Positions 31,925 to 45,798 of a stretch of DNA of 64,000 bases are shown piece after piece. The stretch is taken from positions 71,861,139 to 71,925,138 of the forward strand of contig NC_134577.1 in NCBI RefSeq assembly GCF_050947875.1. The letters run 5' to 3'. This DNA comes from Dermacentor variabilis (lineage: Eukaryota > Arthropoda > Arachnida > Ixodida > Ixodidae). A program made the translations under genes and the position numbers. Every line of letters begins with the position of its first letter. Position 1 is the first letter of the stretch. The notes below the pieces were generated by a model. It was not told the origin of the DNA and searched no databases. It saw only the letters and a list, made by a program, of their open reading frames with translations.

Positions 31925-34900
31925 TAAATTATCCGCTTCACTAGAGGTATACGCTTCAAACGGGTTCCGTAATGTGTGTTTCATCTGAATAATGTTTTTG
32001 CCCAATCATATGAATGAGAAAATTCCGCGTGACAATGGTCGTTCTTGTAATTATGAAGAAATGGCAAATCGGTGAGTACTTCTTTTTCAGCAAGCTTGGT
32101 CCCTCATGCGTGCATCAGACACTAGATAGCCTGGTTTCCTCATCTTTAGGCAACGGCTGCGTGTCTTCATGTCTGCGTGTATTTTTTGTCTTTTTTTTTT
32201 TACGTGGTATCGGGAACCACTATATAGGGCAAGAACAGTAGTGTCGCTCTAACCTATCTTAGGATCGAAAGCCTGAAACAAAATAAAGTGCAGCTTCAGT
32301 ATAAAAAAAGAAAGGAAGCCGCCATATGTCTTCAAAGTTTTTTCAAGATAATTCTAGTCACCTTCACGGAATTACCCAGAAAACGTTACCTCTGGTCCTC
32401 GATAAAGCTTGTGGAAATAATTCCACGTAAAAATATTGTCAAATATATAAACAAATAAATGTGCCGCCCAATACCACGCAATTTCACAATTTTATGTTAA
32501 GCACCATTGTTTATGGCACCTTTAGGTATGCAAACAAAGCACCAGGCCTCCTAGACGCGATATAAACGGCGGATCTCCTAAATTATGTCGTGAAGGTGGG
32601 CGAAGCCTAAGGGGGACATCGCCGAATCAAAAGCATATAGATAAGACGACCTAATCGTTGCTATAATAGGGCTAAGCACCAGAATATAACGTATAGCTTA
32701 CGCCTGAGGTCTCAAAGAAAACATAACTATAGCATTCGTGAGGCAAGGGATGCCAGCAATCTTCCCCCTGCATACGTTACGCTTGTGCTGTATACTACAC
32801 AGCCTCGTGCGGCCCGCAAACAAAGCGCAGGTTCGCGAGATAAAGCTCCAAATCTCGCCAGCGCAGGCCGAGAAAAGAGGCCAGACGGCGGATAGGCTTA
32901 TACGTGCAGCGATGTTCCGGCTGGCGTGGTTTACGTGATAAAGCGAACCACCCTTCTAACCGTTCACCTCTCGCGGGGATCCTGTCGAATGGGCCTTTGC
33001 CCTATGTCGACGCGAGTCCAGATTCGCTGACAAATAGCTTTCGACACGCTTGGCGCTGGGCATGCCTCCTCAAGGGGATACCGTGTGCTACCCGATAAGG
33101 TAACGCTAACGGATGGTTAGCGTCGTCTGCTCAGTCTCCATGATTCTGTCGTGTACGTTCAGCGTTGTCGTATGTTACCTGGCTGTAAATTGTATATGTT
33201 TGCGAAGGTATAGCCAGCCGTCAGGTTGCCGCTGCATGGAAGACAAATAAACGTTGTGCCTTGAGGATGCGGAATACGCCCTGGTTCTCTTCTTAGCGAA
33301 AAAGGGGGGCGTAAAACGACTGGGCACGATGTTCCCCCGCGAAAGAAGGAACACCAGGCGAATAATCGTAACTACCAAAAGAGTTCCGCCTATGTTGCTC
33401 CAATACAATATCGCTTCATTAGCGGCTGTTACTTTTGCGGATACATTGAGCAGTACAGCGGCCTCGTGACTTTTGTATTTTATTCGCAGCGTAAATACCA
33501 AGTATAGAAAGCGCCAATTTCTCTACGTAACGAAAGCATTTGATTTGCGTTACAATAAGTAAATATATGGTAAATAAATCGCCATTCGCTATATATGTAA
33601 AAAAAAAACCACGAGCATGAATCTAATGTATAAATCAGATGGATTTTGTGTTGCGTTTGAGTGCAGCCGACATCAGACAAAATATATGAAATGTTTTCAC
33701 TTCACCTGCGGGAGAAACTTACTGTATGTTTAGGAGAATAACCAATTTGTCAACTCTTTGACTATTCGCATTCAAAAAAGGAAGAACGAAGATTTTGACG
33801 AAACGCAGTAAAAAGCAGCCAAGCGAAAGTAATGCAATAGAGTGGGCAAACGCAGAAAATTTGTTATGTTCTTTGTATCAGATTCTGCTTTATTTTTTCT
33901 TTCTTTCATGCGTCATCGCTGCCTTGAAGCAGACAACTCAATTTATTTTGCTGTGAAGGGAGTAAAACAGTATTCTCACCGACAAAAAAAGAAATTCGTT
34001 TTTTTTCAAACAAATGTCTTGCCCGTAACTTTCTTTTATCATTATAATATATTACATGTTGCTCAGAATAAAGCAATTGAGCCCTACCGAGTAAATGTAC
34101 CTGCACACGTGCGCATCTAGTCGTCATCTTGCAAGAAAACATTCTTTTTCTTTACATAGATTTAGTTATGTATAAAATATTACCTGACTGCTTATGCAAA
34201 GTGCTGTTACACACATCTGTACGTCTTGTCTCATGCAATCTGGAATGCTTTTTCGGCCAATGGAATAATATTCAGTTTCCGACATTTCGTTGCCCATTCT
34301 GAACAACTAATAAGCATTTAGAGTAAATTTGCAGTGATCGCTACATGATCACTACCGAAATGCATGACTGGACTGTAAGGATTTACACAAGGCATTCTCA
34401 TTGCGCACAGCCGTGATGCACATACGCGAAGTGTTGCTCTAACTACCAGGGCAACAAGTTGTTATGAACACGTTCTAACAACGCAAAAACGCGATGCTGC
34501 TTTCTAGACGAGAGTGAACGAATTTAGTGCTGTAAACCAGTAAACGTAGTTTGTCGAGTACATAATATTCTGTACAGCGTGATTGCGATTATACAAAATT
34601 GATGAACAATTTTTTTCCTGTACTAAGGCAGCGTGGAAGCTCTCCAAAACAAAGAACCAATTGCATAGGCTTTAATAGGATACCAATGATTTGGCTCTCT
34701 TAGATTAGGGTAATTGACGTCCAACTTCCAAGTTGCAAAGCCTAATGCAGATTCAGGTCTGAAGCTTCAAAGCCCATATTGCATACATGCATGTGCAAAG
34801 CGCTTTCCAAATATGCAAGGCGTTTCTCTCGTAAACTTGGCTACGTCATTGTTCGCACTCGAAATGTAATTGTAGTGGCATCAGCATATATCAAGTACCT

Positions 34901-35055
34901 GTCTTGTACTTCGCGCATCTTCTTCGACTTGCGTGGAACGATCTCAATTATTCAACCGGACCAGTACAGCAGAATTAAAATGTCGATGCTTGTCTGCTTG
35001 GTTGGCTGAGTATATGACGCACAATGATTTTTACATATCTAATGCATAGGTTCTC
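31925..35055. other. No gene recognised
   Basis: AT-rich DNA with frames no longer than 108 codons, all lacking domains. Nothing repeated was noticed. Confidence 0.5.
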
Positions 35056-35320
35056 ACATCATGGGACCCGCCGTGAGTGCTGAGTGGCTATGGTGTTGGG
35101 CTGCTGAGCACGAGGTCGCGGGATCGAATCGCGGCCATGGTGGCCGCATTTCGGTGGAGGCGAAATGTGAAAATACCCGTGGTACTTAGATTTAGGTTCA
35201 TGTTAAAGAACCCCAGGTGGTCGAAATTTCTAGAGGATTCCACTACGGCGTGCCTCGTAAACAGAAAGTGGTTTTGGCACATAAAACCTCATAACTTAAT
35301 TTTAATTTTGACATCATGGG
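35056..35320 (+). mobile_element. tRNA-derived SINE (copy 3)
   Basis: Body 35066-35310 between perfect ACATCATGGG repeats at 35056-35065 and 35311-35320. The head carries GAGTGGCTATGGTGTTGGGC and a GGGATCGAATCG B box. The body includes AAGAACCCCAGGTGGTCG. The 3' end is an irregular AT tail rather than (TTA)n. Several substitutions compared with copies 4-6. Confidence 0.92.
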
Positions 35321-36398
35321 CTCTTTTCTCTTTTCTCTCTATATCCTTTTCGACGTCTTTTATTCGCACTTATCCCATCCCCAGCGCACGATGAGTAACC
35401 GGGCTCAGCGTGGTCACTGCGTATAGCTTCTTGTACGAGCGAGAGAGAGCGCTGCCACTGAGAGTTGCGTATGTTCTGTAATACGTTCAGTGCCCGATTA
35501 CAGGAAAGCTCAGCTGAAATGGGGCCTTGCGACGATCGCAAGTAAGAACGTGCGGACAAGCCTGGTCGGGTATGGGCGCTGGCTGTTTATGACTCAAATG
35601 TTCTGCACCGAACTACTGAGACAGAAACACACGCCCACCGCCGCATGGGTATTTCGTGGAGGCAGCGAACTTGGGTGGGAGAAAGCACTATAACATTGAA
35701 CGCAAGTATGGCTTCCAAGGTATAGCAGCTTGCAACGTTGCCAGAATTCTGCTTCCTCTTTTCTCCATGATTGGTTCCGCAGTCACGGTGAAGCCAAGGG
35801 AAGAAACAGGGGGGGGGGGGGGGGGGGTACGGGAAAGCAAGAAAACAGTAAAGAAAGATAAACAGGAAAGAAACTACAGAAGGGTGGAATAAACAATAAG
35901 GAAAGAAAAAAGGGAGGGAAGACGGCTGTCGGAGTTTCCAATCGTCTCACAGGGATCTCATGGACGTAGAAGAAAAAAGAATAACAATGGTGAAAAACAA
36001 GTGGATCAGCCAATGTCGCCCCACGCAGTGGTTTCGGTTTTTCCCGCTCTTGCATGCTTCGGCAAACCCTTTCTGTGCGAGTAGTTGTATTGGCGGGTTT
36101 AGCTCATTTGCAACAGTAAGCATTACTTGGATTGTCAAACTCTGGCAAGCTTCCCTATTGTTTTCGTTGCCACCAGACATGCTCTACCGTTTCACAAAAT
36201 CGAGCTTATCTCTGAAGTTCCATGGGCTCGTTAGATGAAAATTAATGAGTGTGCGAATTTTTTTAAATTCCTAATACTAATCCAATAGTATTTTCTATTC
36301 CGCAGTGGTTGGATTTCTTCCAAAACGACGTGCGCTGCTGCAGTATTATACGTGGATATATACTTTAACAAGCACTACACCTTACTACGTCAATCTGC
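35321..36398. other. No gene recognised; contains a G19 run
   Basis: The purine-rich segment 35790-35930 surrounds an uninterrupted G tract. Other frames are short and unremarkable. Confidence 0.5.
35809..35827 (+). repeat. (G)19 homopolymer in a purine-rich strand
   Basis: Nineteen consecutive G, with flanking GGAAAG/GAAAG purine-rich sequence. Such a tract can form a G-quadruplex and is also a typical place for length errors in assembly. Confidence 0.95.
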
Positions 36399-36664
36399 AG
36401 CATCGTGTTTCACCCGCCGTGGTTGCTCAGTGGCTATGGTGTTGGGCTGCTGAGCACGAGGTCGCGGGATCGAATCCCGGCCACGGCGGCCGCATTTCGA
36501 TGGGGGCGAGATGCGAAAACACCCGTGTGCTTAGATTTAGGTGCACGTTAAAGAACCCCAGGTGGTCGAAATTTCCGGAGTCCTCCACTACGGCGTGCCT
36601 CATAATCAGAAAGTGGTTTTGGCACGTAAAACCCCAAATATTATTATTATTAGCATCGTGTTTC
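36399..36664 (+). mobile_element. tRNA-derived SINE (copy 4)
   Basis: Body 36412-36651, flanked by the 13-bp repeat AGCATCGTGTTTC at 36399-36411 and 36652-36664. A box TTGCTCAGTGG, B box GGATCGAATCC. The tail is (ATT)n after CCCCAAATATT. A consensus-like, recent copy. Confidence 0.95.
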
Positions 36665-39600
36665 TTACTTCCTCTAATTTTTTAGCTTTACTTCGAACTT
36701 AGAAGTACTACGTGCTTTGAATAAAAGACACCTGAGCCAATAGCGCAAGAGTACTAAAGCTCATTGTGAATAAATGATCAGGCAACAAGACAGGAAGCTT
36801 TGCCGTAATATCCTTTGCTTCATACTGTCAATGTTATGGCATGCAAAATGCGGTCCCATTTCCTTTGTTTCTCATTTATAAGCTTTTCAATCACAGGGTT
36901 TGTTTTTGTGAGCTGATGCCACTAAAGCTTCATATCTGACTTTTTATGAAATTCAATTTGACATTCGGAGGTCGTCTGTGCGAGTATTCATATTGAGTTC
37001 GATTCCATTGAATATATCTCGGTATTTGTCCCCCCGTAAAGATTTAGTAAACAATCAATAGGCGGTGTCAAAATAAACGGTTTTGAATATTTGGACAGAT
37101 ATACACCCTTAGAAACACGTGGAGCATTCACCGAAGGCTATAGTGCATGATGTCGATCTTAACCGCTCGCATATTTGTTGCACACCAGTAAGGTTCTAAT
37201 TAGGACGTGGCTGTTGCATACTCAAGTACATCGGGCTGGACGAATATCATCGTCTGAGTAACACTGCCGCTTTATATAGAGCCACACCGCACCGCATACG
37301 GGATAAAAATGTACAAGTGTTACTTGCATTCTAGCATAATTCTGAGGAAGGCTGCAAGTGCGAGGCTACTTAACTGCGGCTCCTCTAACAGCTGGAAATT
37401 CTACAAGTAGCTCTGTCCTGTCAATATTTCTTCCTACTTTGCCGAAAGTGCAAAACAGCCTAAAAATAAATAAAAAGTTAAATCGGAAGTAGTATCCCAG
37501 AGATGAGATAAGAAGTATTGAAGAGAGAAAAAGACGAGCCTAAAGCGGTCGTTCGGGAAGAATGCGAGTCGTGCGTGCTCCTTGCTGCCTCGTAGACCGA
37601 AGAATTCGGAAACTGAATGTTCGCTTTGTCGAAACTCCCATCTGGAGGGCTGAGGCACGTAGCTACAAGTAGCGGGGGGTTCATCCGGAGATGTTGGGGA
37701 TAGAAAATTGCGGTAGGAATCCCAGGCGCCGGATCTCTCTCAAAGTGGCGGTGAAAGAACTACGTCGTAGAAGACGTGCGCCGTCCTTTAGTCGGTATTG
37801 AAGTCATTCTTCCAGATGCTTCGATATGCTTACAAAACGAAACGAAAAATGGCGCCTTTTGTGCGCTTCTATGCCTCGTGACACTGTGCGTAACTTCGGA
37901 AGGCGAAGTTACGGAACACCAACCTGAAGTTCTCGGTCCTTATTTTGGCATGAGCGCAATTGGGAAAAAGTAAAATCAGCCGCATCTGCCCTAATAGGCA
38001 GCGAATGCCTCGGGGGAAATTGACAGAGTAGAAGGTATTCGAGGCAGCAATTTCCCGTGTGGCTTAGCGAATGACCCTATTAGGTGGAGATGCCTTTTGT
38101 TGAGAGAGAGCTAGCCTTTAGAAATGCCGCGGTCATGTGAAGGCGCAGTTTGGGAGGCGGGCGCTTCTGTCTTCGTTTTACCAATAGCACTTTACAGTTA
38201 GCAATTTGTTCTGCCTCCTAAAACTGCAGATAGTTTGTTGTTACAAGCCTGTCAGACAATTTTAGAAGGCATTTTTGCTCCTAAGATGGCTAAGAGCTTC
38301 AAGTAACTGAGAAGCTGCTATCATGAAAAATACAGCGGCGTTTCTCACATTCTCGAAAATAATTCCACGTCTAGTTAGGGTTTTGTTTTGCCTTTTCATG
38401 AGGTATGTGTCTAAAGTCACAGTACTTAACTATGTGCAATCCTCCACAGTTTCCGTAAACGCTAGCCTATTTGTACAAATAGCGTAGGAAAGTTCAGGTG
38501 CTTTCAACACCAAAAGTTAAGAGCTACGAACGATCGCATATGCCCCCAAGAGTAACGACAAAATGCAGCGCAAAATCAGCAAGACGACATACAGAACCGC
38601 AGCCTTACATTGCAGACTACGAAAACTAGGTAACAAGCTAAAATACCTGCATTACTTCTAATGCTAAGCCTCCACGTAGATGCGCGTAGCGGGAAGTCGG
38701 AAGTTCCTAAACTGAGCGCGAAGTAGTTTCCTTAATTTGTCAAACGAAAAGAGAGTAAACAATTACAGTGCCTTGTTTATTCGGCGGGAAATATTCGATG
38801 AGAAAACATATGGGAAGGAAATCCATAAGCACAACTAATGATGAAGGTTATTGCGAAAGGATAGAAATGGAATGCCTTCGTCAAAAACGAAAACTTTGAA
38901 AAGCTTTCACCCCATGATTCCGCTATTGCTCATGAGAAAAAGATGTGAAGACCTAAATTTGACGAACGAACAGTCTCATCGACAACCAGTGGATGACGAA
39001 GTTTCGAAATACAGGATTAGATAGCTTCTTCGTTTTCTTTTTAGCTGCGCCGAGTATATAAATATTGCCTGTGGCAGATAATATACAATTGTAGCCCTTC
39101 AACTAGGTTATTCGATGAGGGGGCCATTCCTTTTACATGAAATAAAAATTCTGAAATGAATATTTAACGTAATTGCCATAATTAAGTTTTATTTAGTTAC
39201 TTCACGGCGCATTTTTGAATTTGCGCATTGCAACTAGTGAGTAGGCAAGGCATATGCACCTAAAATGAATTCCAAGGGAGGCACCGGCTTCGAGATAGGC
39301 GGCGTAACACTTGCGGTGAAGATGCACGGTTGTTCCACTTACTTTTTCATAAAAACACTTTTGCGTGCATTGAAGCACAAAAGTAACTGGAACGCCAATG
39401 CATTGCGTCGGACACATTGAAAATTAATATATCGGAGCTGGTGGATTCCTGAAAATCCTCACAGAGTGGATACGCGTATTGCAAACTCGCGGGCTGCAAT
39501 TCGTAAATTCAAATGTGAGCCGTAAAGTAAACAGCTCAACAAGTTTATTAGTTTAATTATTCAGATTGTTCAGTTACGCATTTTGATTTCTCGAAGAAGT

Positions 39601-41439
39601 AATGACCACCTTATCGAGTAATTTGCCTCAAGAATTGTGCGGTCGGCCATAGGCTATTTTAAAAACTTGTTGTAGCGAAAAAAAAAGGAACGCCTGGTAT
39701 GAACTCTTCCAGCGGCACGCTCAGAAATTCCACGAAGTGGTCACTGATCTGTATGCGGCCCGGATTGAAGATGACGTTGACGCAACGCGAATAATTTTTT
39801 TTCCTGTGATAATTACTCAAACTAAATGCAAGCAGAAGAGGGAAATTATTAATTGAAATAACGCAGTTGGGCTTTACGTTGAGCTAATTCCACCATTTTA
39901 CCGCATACTTTCTTGTTACATGAGTTAGGATGTCATACGAGACCACCTGAGATTGCTGTCAACACGCATTATAGGTCCTGCGTTACGTAATAAAAGCGAC
40001 ATCGACTTCCTAATATGCCACTGGCCACGCCTGCGTAACCTCTGGTGGATCACGGGTTTTAGAACAGCGGTGAAATTGATAGAAGCAGAATCATGCGTTT
40101 ACTTGGTTATCGTAGTCCAGGTAATAAAAATGGGCATTTACATACAACTGTTTATAGGAAAGGTAGAATATATTTGTTGCACTCTTGTCATCTATTCCTC
40201 TTATATGTCTAATATCGTTTCTCATCTGTTTCACCATCTCTATGGCCACAATTGCGATTCACGTCCACCATGTAATCATGTTCATGTAGTGGTAATTACC
40301 GCGTGACAAAGTTAAAAGCGATAGAAATTAATGGTATCTAACCTTGGAAGCCTGGGTTCGTGCTGTGAAAGCCGAAGTACGAAGGTGGCCGATCAATGAG
40401 GATGGCGTGTTTCACTGTAATATCCGGAGGAACCTTCGCTTGCGCACGCTTTCATTTTCGATTCGCTAATGTCCATCTGCAGAGCTGAAAATAGAAACTC
40501 GAGTTTTTTTCATCGTGAGAACGCAGTAGCCCTAGAGTGACTGCAAAAAAGTTCAGGCGCGACGAGAGGTCAGCTTTCTTAACCCATTCTGGGAATTAGT
40601 AGTGTAGAGCAGAATTAGTTCTAAAGGTGTAGCTACTTAAAATGAAGCTTCCAGAAATTTATGTGTACGTGCTGGCATATGCCGTTAGAATATAAGTTAG
40701 TAAACATGAATTATTTGTTGTTGGTTATTATCCGCTACCAATGCGTTTGAATGTCTGTACTGTTACGCATATGTCAGTTCAATGCACAGTAATATTGCAG
40801 TAGTGCTACGTTTTTGTTTCCCACACGTATCGCACGTAAGTTAAAGAAATGACTACACAAGGTTTTGCGTTAGAACATATGTGCCCACAACGACGCGCTG
40901 CTGCCAGGAAGCGCAAGTGGAGTGGGCGCGTACACCAATATTCAGAAAAAATACTTCGTTCTTTTATTCAATAGTGACCGCATATGCTTCTCCTACCGCA
41001 GACCAATGTAGGGACACACCATATTGCCACAGCCGAAATGCGTCAAGTATGAGGCGCGCACTGCGGCAGTGCTAATTCTCTTGCGCTTCCCTCATGACAC
41101 GCTGCGACATCTGGCGGCGCCGCCGCGAAGTCCTCGCATGTCTCAATCTCGTTTGTCTGAAAAGTGCCTCAGTGCATATCAAGACAATACTTTTTGAAAG
41201 TGCATGGGACACGGATTGAATTCCGCGCAGCACTGGGAAAACTTCAAAAGATTGTTTTTTTATATCGAAGAGCGGCAAATGGCTATATGCGCAAGCTTGC
41301 GTGAGACGAATTCGTTGAAGAACCCCGCATACCGATAGCAAAAATAATGCCTATCGCGTATTGGCCTTCCTTTCTCAGTACTTATTAATGCGTAAGTATT
41401 CTGTGGCGGCGAGTATACCGTCCTTTCACAGATGACAAG
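36665..41439. other. Long AT-rich stretch with no recognisable gene or repeat
   Basis: About 4.8 kb with no frame above 117 codons and no family motif on either strand. A GCGACATCTGGCGGCG word near 41104 resembles a motif seen around 3906 and 55930 and may mark a TE remnant. This is the emptiest part of the window. Confidence 0.5.
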
Positions 41440-41710
41440 GTCATGGGCCCGTGACCTCGTGCGTCAGCTTTGTGCAAGGCCACAACGGCGCTGGTAGCGT
41501 TTCTTGAAATGCACCAGCCTGTGTGACCCCCTGTGACTGACTCAGTGGTGCGCGCTTGTGTGCATAACAGTGGAGACAGTGACCTTCTTTCTTCCTTCCC
41601 CTCTTTCAATCCCCTTTTCCCTTTCCCTAGGGCAGGGTAGCCTACCGGACTCAGCCAGATTACCCTCCCTACCTTTCCCTTCTGACTTATCTCTCTCTCT
41701 CTCTGTCCCT
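41440..41710 (+). pseudogene. 3' tail fragment of a third I-like LINE
   Basis: A short frame ending TGA near 41525 encodes CKATTALVAFLEMHQPV, comparable to the LINE ORF2 C-terminus (KATKGLLWFMKDTGL in the full element). The 3' UTR then runs through C/T-rich DNA to AGGGCAGGGTAGC, CCTACCGG and ATTACCCTCCCTACCTTTC at 41630-41680, the same ordered motifs as at 11008-11060. It ends in a CT-repeat tail. The stem seen in the other two copies is weaker here. Strongly 5'-truncated. Confidence 0.72.
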
Positions 41711-43789
41711 TCTGTGACGCCTTACATATACAAGATAAGTATATAGTTGGTCAATTGAATACATGTGAGCTCCTTAATAGTATAATAGTAAATGATTGGT
41801 AGCGTTATAAAAAAGAAGAAAAGAAAAATTGAAAGTGAATATAAATCTGACTGGCATTTGAACCATGGACCAAACATAGCAGGCAGATGACTGAGCCAAA
41901 TTAAATTAGAAAAATGATTATGGTTATGGCCCCGTCGCCCCGTCAAGGTCTTCACAAAGAAGGAAAATAAATAAGTTAACACGTGTGTTATAATATTTTA
42001 ATAGTAGGTGATTGGTGCCGTTAAAGAAGAAGACTGCTGACACCGCGGTCGCTCAGACAAGGTGATCAGAAAAATTGAAATCAAGCAATTAACACAAGTA
42101 ATCGTTGTACTGGCTTAATAGTAGACGATTAGGCACGTTAGAAAAATAGTAAGTGGTGACGTCGATGTCGGCACGTCAAGGTCGTAACGAAAAAGAGAAA
42201 TAAAAATGAAGAAAATAAAGCTGTGGTATGGCAAAAAAAATTGTTGTGACGAAGTTTGGGCTCAGTTGACACGACATATTTCCAAAACAAATGCACAATT
42301 TGCCAGTTAACGCATGTACTCGTTATAATAGTGTAATAGCTGATGACTAGCAGCGATGGGTAGACATGCATAAGTTAGGTAAATAAGTAAGCAAAAGCGA
42401 ACTAGCAGCCGAGCCAAATAAGGTTTGCGCATTAGTAGACAATTCTCAGAATTTCTATAGTATCTTTCGGTACGAACATATTTGGGCAAGCCCAACAGGA
42501 ACTATCAGATTATGCTTGAGTATGTATTGCTGCAGAGAGGCTGACTGCCTACCATTCGTCCACACGTAGAAGTTATTGCGGGTGTTTTTGAGGCAGCAGA
42601 CGAAGAAATATCGAATACAAATATGATATTGCTTATTCGTACTTTACAGCGGAAATGTAAAATGCGAATTCTGTTTTTAAGTAATGCTTTTCATTATAAA
42701 ATTATCAAAGTACGCGTTTTATGATTCTTCCGAGCGCATTCGTAGAAGTCCGAAGTGGTATGACGCATTAGCGCGCCATTGTAGGAAAGATTTCGGTACA
42801 GCTACGAAATTTCGGCTCATTTTCATTCAGCGCGCCATGATACTCGGCTTATCGTAATCAACGTTGCTATTGTAGGCGTATTTTGTGCGCATTTTATGAA
42901 GAAGCCCTCTCCCAGCGAAGTTCTTTTGAACACCAGGCTTAAGCGCACTGATATCGTTCAAATGCCTACAAATTTTCGCAGTTTTCCGCTAGCTACGCAT
43001 TTTCTCCCTCTGGCACCCACCATGCAACTTTAGGGCGCAACTGCTTATGTACTCTTCCGCCCTGCAAAATCTGACCAGCTCCATCTCCTGCTCGTAATAT
43101 CCAATATGATATAGGTTTCCTCTGTCTGCACTCGGTTACACACCGTTGCACGTCTGCCTCATACAGAATAGAAATATCTTTGCTACTACTCGTGCGAAAA
43201 TATATGCACTTGAAGACCAGCATTGCACCATATATTTAGAAAGGCAGTAATTGTTTCCCCGAGTGATGGAAAAAGGGGCGTTTCATCGCGAGATTTTAAG
43301 CATAATAGTGTATTTATTTTTCGCAATCACTTCAGCATTACTTCCAAGGTCAGTGCTCTGTCTTTTTTCTTTGGGATATAAAATTAATATTATACGGAAC
43401 GAATGCTACGTAGTCGTGTGTGTGTTTGCCTGCTATTTATGGCCAAAATTGTCAACCAATAGAACTTAGGTACAGCCCCACGAAGCGACGTACCTGCCTC
43501 AACATGCATCAGCCCTAGTGCCTATCCTACACCGTAAATATGCAGAGCCTTAGACAAGCATTCCATGCCATAGATAATAAAAAAAAATTCTACACAGCCA
43601 ATCTCACGATCACTGCGATTAAAATTCAGGCAATGTAATGGTGCTCCTTATTGGGGAAGCCGCGTTTACTTAAAATCTGTAGTGCTATTCTGAGATTTCC
43701 TTTGCATTGGCTATATGCGACATACACTGTTTTCGGTATCGGCTCACTTTGCCTATGGCACTCACTTGCCAAGATGCCACAGGATCATG
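41711..43789. other. No gene recognised
   Basis: AT-rich. A loose internal repetition occurs at 41760-42390, where segments containing AATAGTA-GATGATTGG(T/C)-GTTA recur, but the spacing is irregular. Frames are under 90 codons. Confidence 0.45.
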
Positions 43790-43920
43790 TCGGCATGGCG
43801 ACGAGCGTGACGAAGCTGTAGTGACGATACTGTAACTGTAGTGACAATGCAGTGATGAAGGAGAAATGATGTCGATGCAGCGACAGAGTACGGATGACGA
43901 CAACGACATGACGACAATGC

Positions 43921-44035
43921 TATAATATTTTTACACTTATTATTATAACCTGTCGTCTGCACATGTTTTCTATTTCGTTCCAATCGCTTCTTTAATGCTT
44001 TCGGGCCTTGAAGCTACAATAAATAAATAAATAAA
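43921..44035 (+). mobile_element. LINE 3'-end-like insert with (AATA)n tail
   Basis: A unique AT-rich segment within the minisatellite, containing TTTCGGGCCTTGAAGCTACA, ends in AATAAATAAATAAATAAA. The minisatellite resumes within about 15 bp. This is the layout of a short LINE 3'-tail insertion; family unproven. Confidence 0.5.
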
Positions 44036-44559
44036 CCAAAACTTATGACGATGGTATAATGAGGAAAGCATGGCGACTTAAGCATGGAATGGTGTACGAC
44101 GGCGACGTTATGACGACGGTATCACAACAACCAGATCCCGCATCTGTAGAGACAATGAAGGCACGACCGCGACAGCATGACGGTGACACAACGACTAGGG
44201 ATGCATGACAGCGGCTGTCTTACGAAACGCAATGACGATGACTGCACGACAATGACAGCATAATCACAATTTAACGACGACGCCACGATAATTCCGATAG
44301 TATGAAGAAGAAGAAGAAGGAATGACATCATTGGAGCGAGAAAACGAGCAAGGCCGTATGACGACATTGACATGACGTTTCTGAAGTGATTATGATGGCA
44401 AACTTAGAGCGTGACGACGACGGCAAGACGACACTCGTATGAAGACGACTGTGTGACTAGGGCGGGGCGAGAGCTGGATGAAAAAGCTAGAATGAAGTAT
44501 ACGGAAAGACTACGGTCAAAATTAAATAATTAATTAATAATATAATTAGGAATTAATAA

Positions 44560-45424
44560 AGCTACATAAATAAATAAATAAAAATGAGCTTTATTTGAAC
44601 AATTCAAGGAATGCATACAAATATAGTGGGACCAATAGCCTATGTGGCTAGTAGCTAGTTCAGTATACAAAAATGCATATACAGGTTAAGCAATACTTAT
44701 TTCCTATATGAGTAAGAACATTACTTACATGAACAAGCATTTCTTTTCCAAGGAAGAAGTATTACATTTGGCTAGATATGAAGTGTTTACATACAAGATC
44801 AATATTTCTGGTTACTTTTATTTCCGCAAGCACAATGTACGAAATTATAGCGCTAAAAAACTCTAATAATTGTTCACCGTAAACATTGCTGCAGTAAAGA
44901 AGGTTTAAGTTAAAGTTAGTTGCTTGCCAGATGCTTTCACGCGGGAAGTTAAACATGGTGTTGGGTAAGGGAAAATTGGTGTTAAGTATTTTCTGAACAA
45001 AACAAGTGATCTTATGATTTCTCAACGCCGCGAATGAAGAAAATACGAAAGTATTATTGAATACCGCTCCCTAAGAATGTCATTATTCTTAGGGAGCGCT
45101 CTTGCAACCGCAGCATAGGTGTTGAGTAAGTTTTATATGTTGGGCCCCATATTTCACAACGATAGCCCATGTGGATATGAAACAAAGGAAAGTATGTGCA
45201 AGAAAGGAAAGCTTGAGGAAAATATTGCCGGGCGCGGGCCAGTGTGCAACAGCTGAAAGCGTGTTTTCTACAGACAACTTTAATGTGATCTCTCCAATGC
45301 AAGTGACAATCAAAAGTAACCCCTAAATATTTAAATCTATCGACAGGATCCAGAGTTCGCATCGCTAGAGTCAAATTGAACAAAATGTAAAATAGTGTTT
45401 TCCTGTTGGCGTGAAATATCACGA
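44560..45424 (-). pseudogene. 5'-truncated CR1/Jockey-like LINE, C-terminal RT region and 3' end
   Basis: On the minus strand the segment 45054-45422 encodes an RT thumb-like block (VDRFKYLGVTFDCHLHWRDH) followed by a C-terminal block (LQERSLRIMTF). After a frame change, 44762-45025 encodes VQKILNTNFPLPN and the NFNLNLLYCSNVYGEQLLEF stretch. These are the typical C-terminal features of CR1/Jockey-type ORF2. The 3' end has AATAAA and a TTTA-repeat at about 44575-44590. The insertion interrupts the minisatellite array, whose units flank it on both sides. At least one frameshift, so inactive. Confidence 0.82.
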
Positions 45425-45798
45425 TGGTGCTATGGCAAAGAGTTCACGACGACGGCCCTATGGCGACGAGTTGATGACGATGAAGGCATTACAAAGCTAT
45501 GAACACAATTCGATCCCTACGACTGTGCACAACAATGACATGATGACAACTGTGTAACTAACATTGTGTGACGACGATGGCAAAACGGCGATAGCCTGAC
45601 GAGAGTCCATAACCAGGCTGGGGTGAGGCTGATGAAGCGACCACGACGGACTCGCGATGATAGTATGACAACTAATGCACGACGACTGTATGACCGCTGC
45701 ATGGCGATGTTGGCGTGATGATAATCGGACGACAAAGCTAGATTGACGGCGATGCAACGACCACGACGGCGTGATGACCGCAACACAGACGTAGTGGC

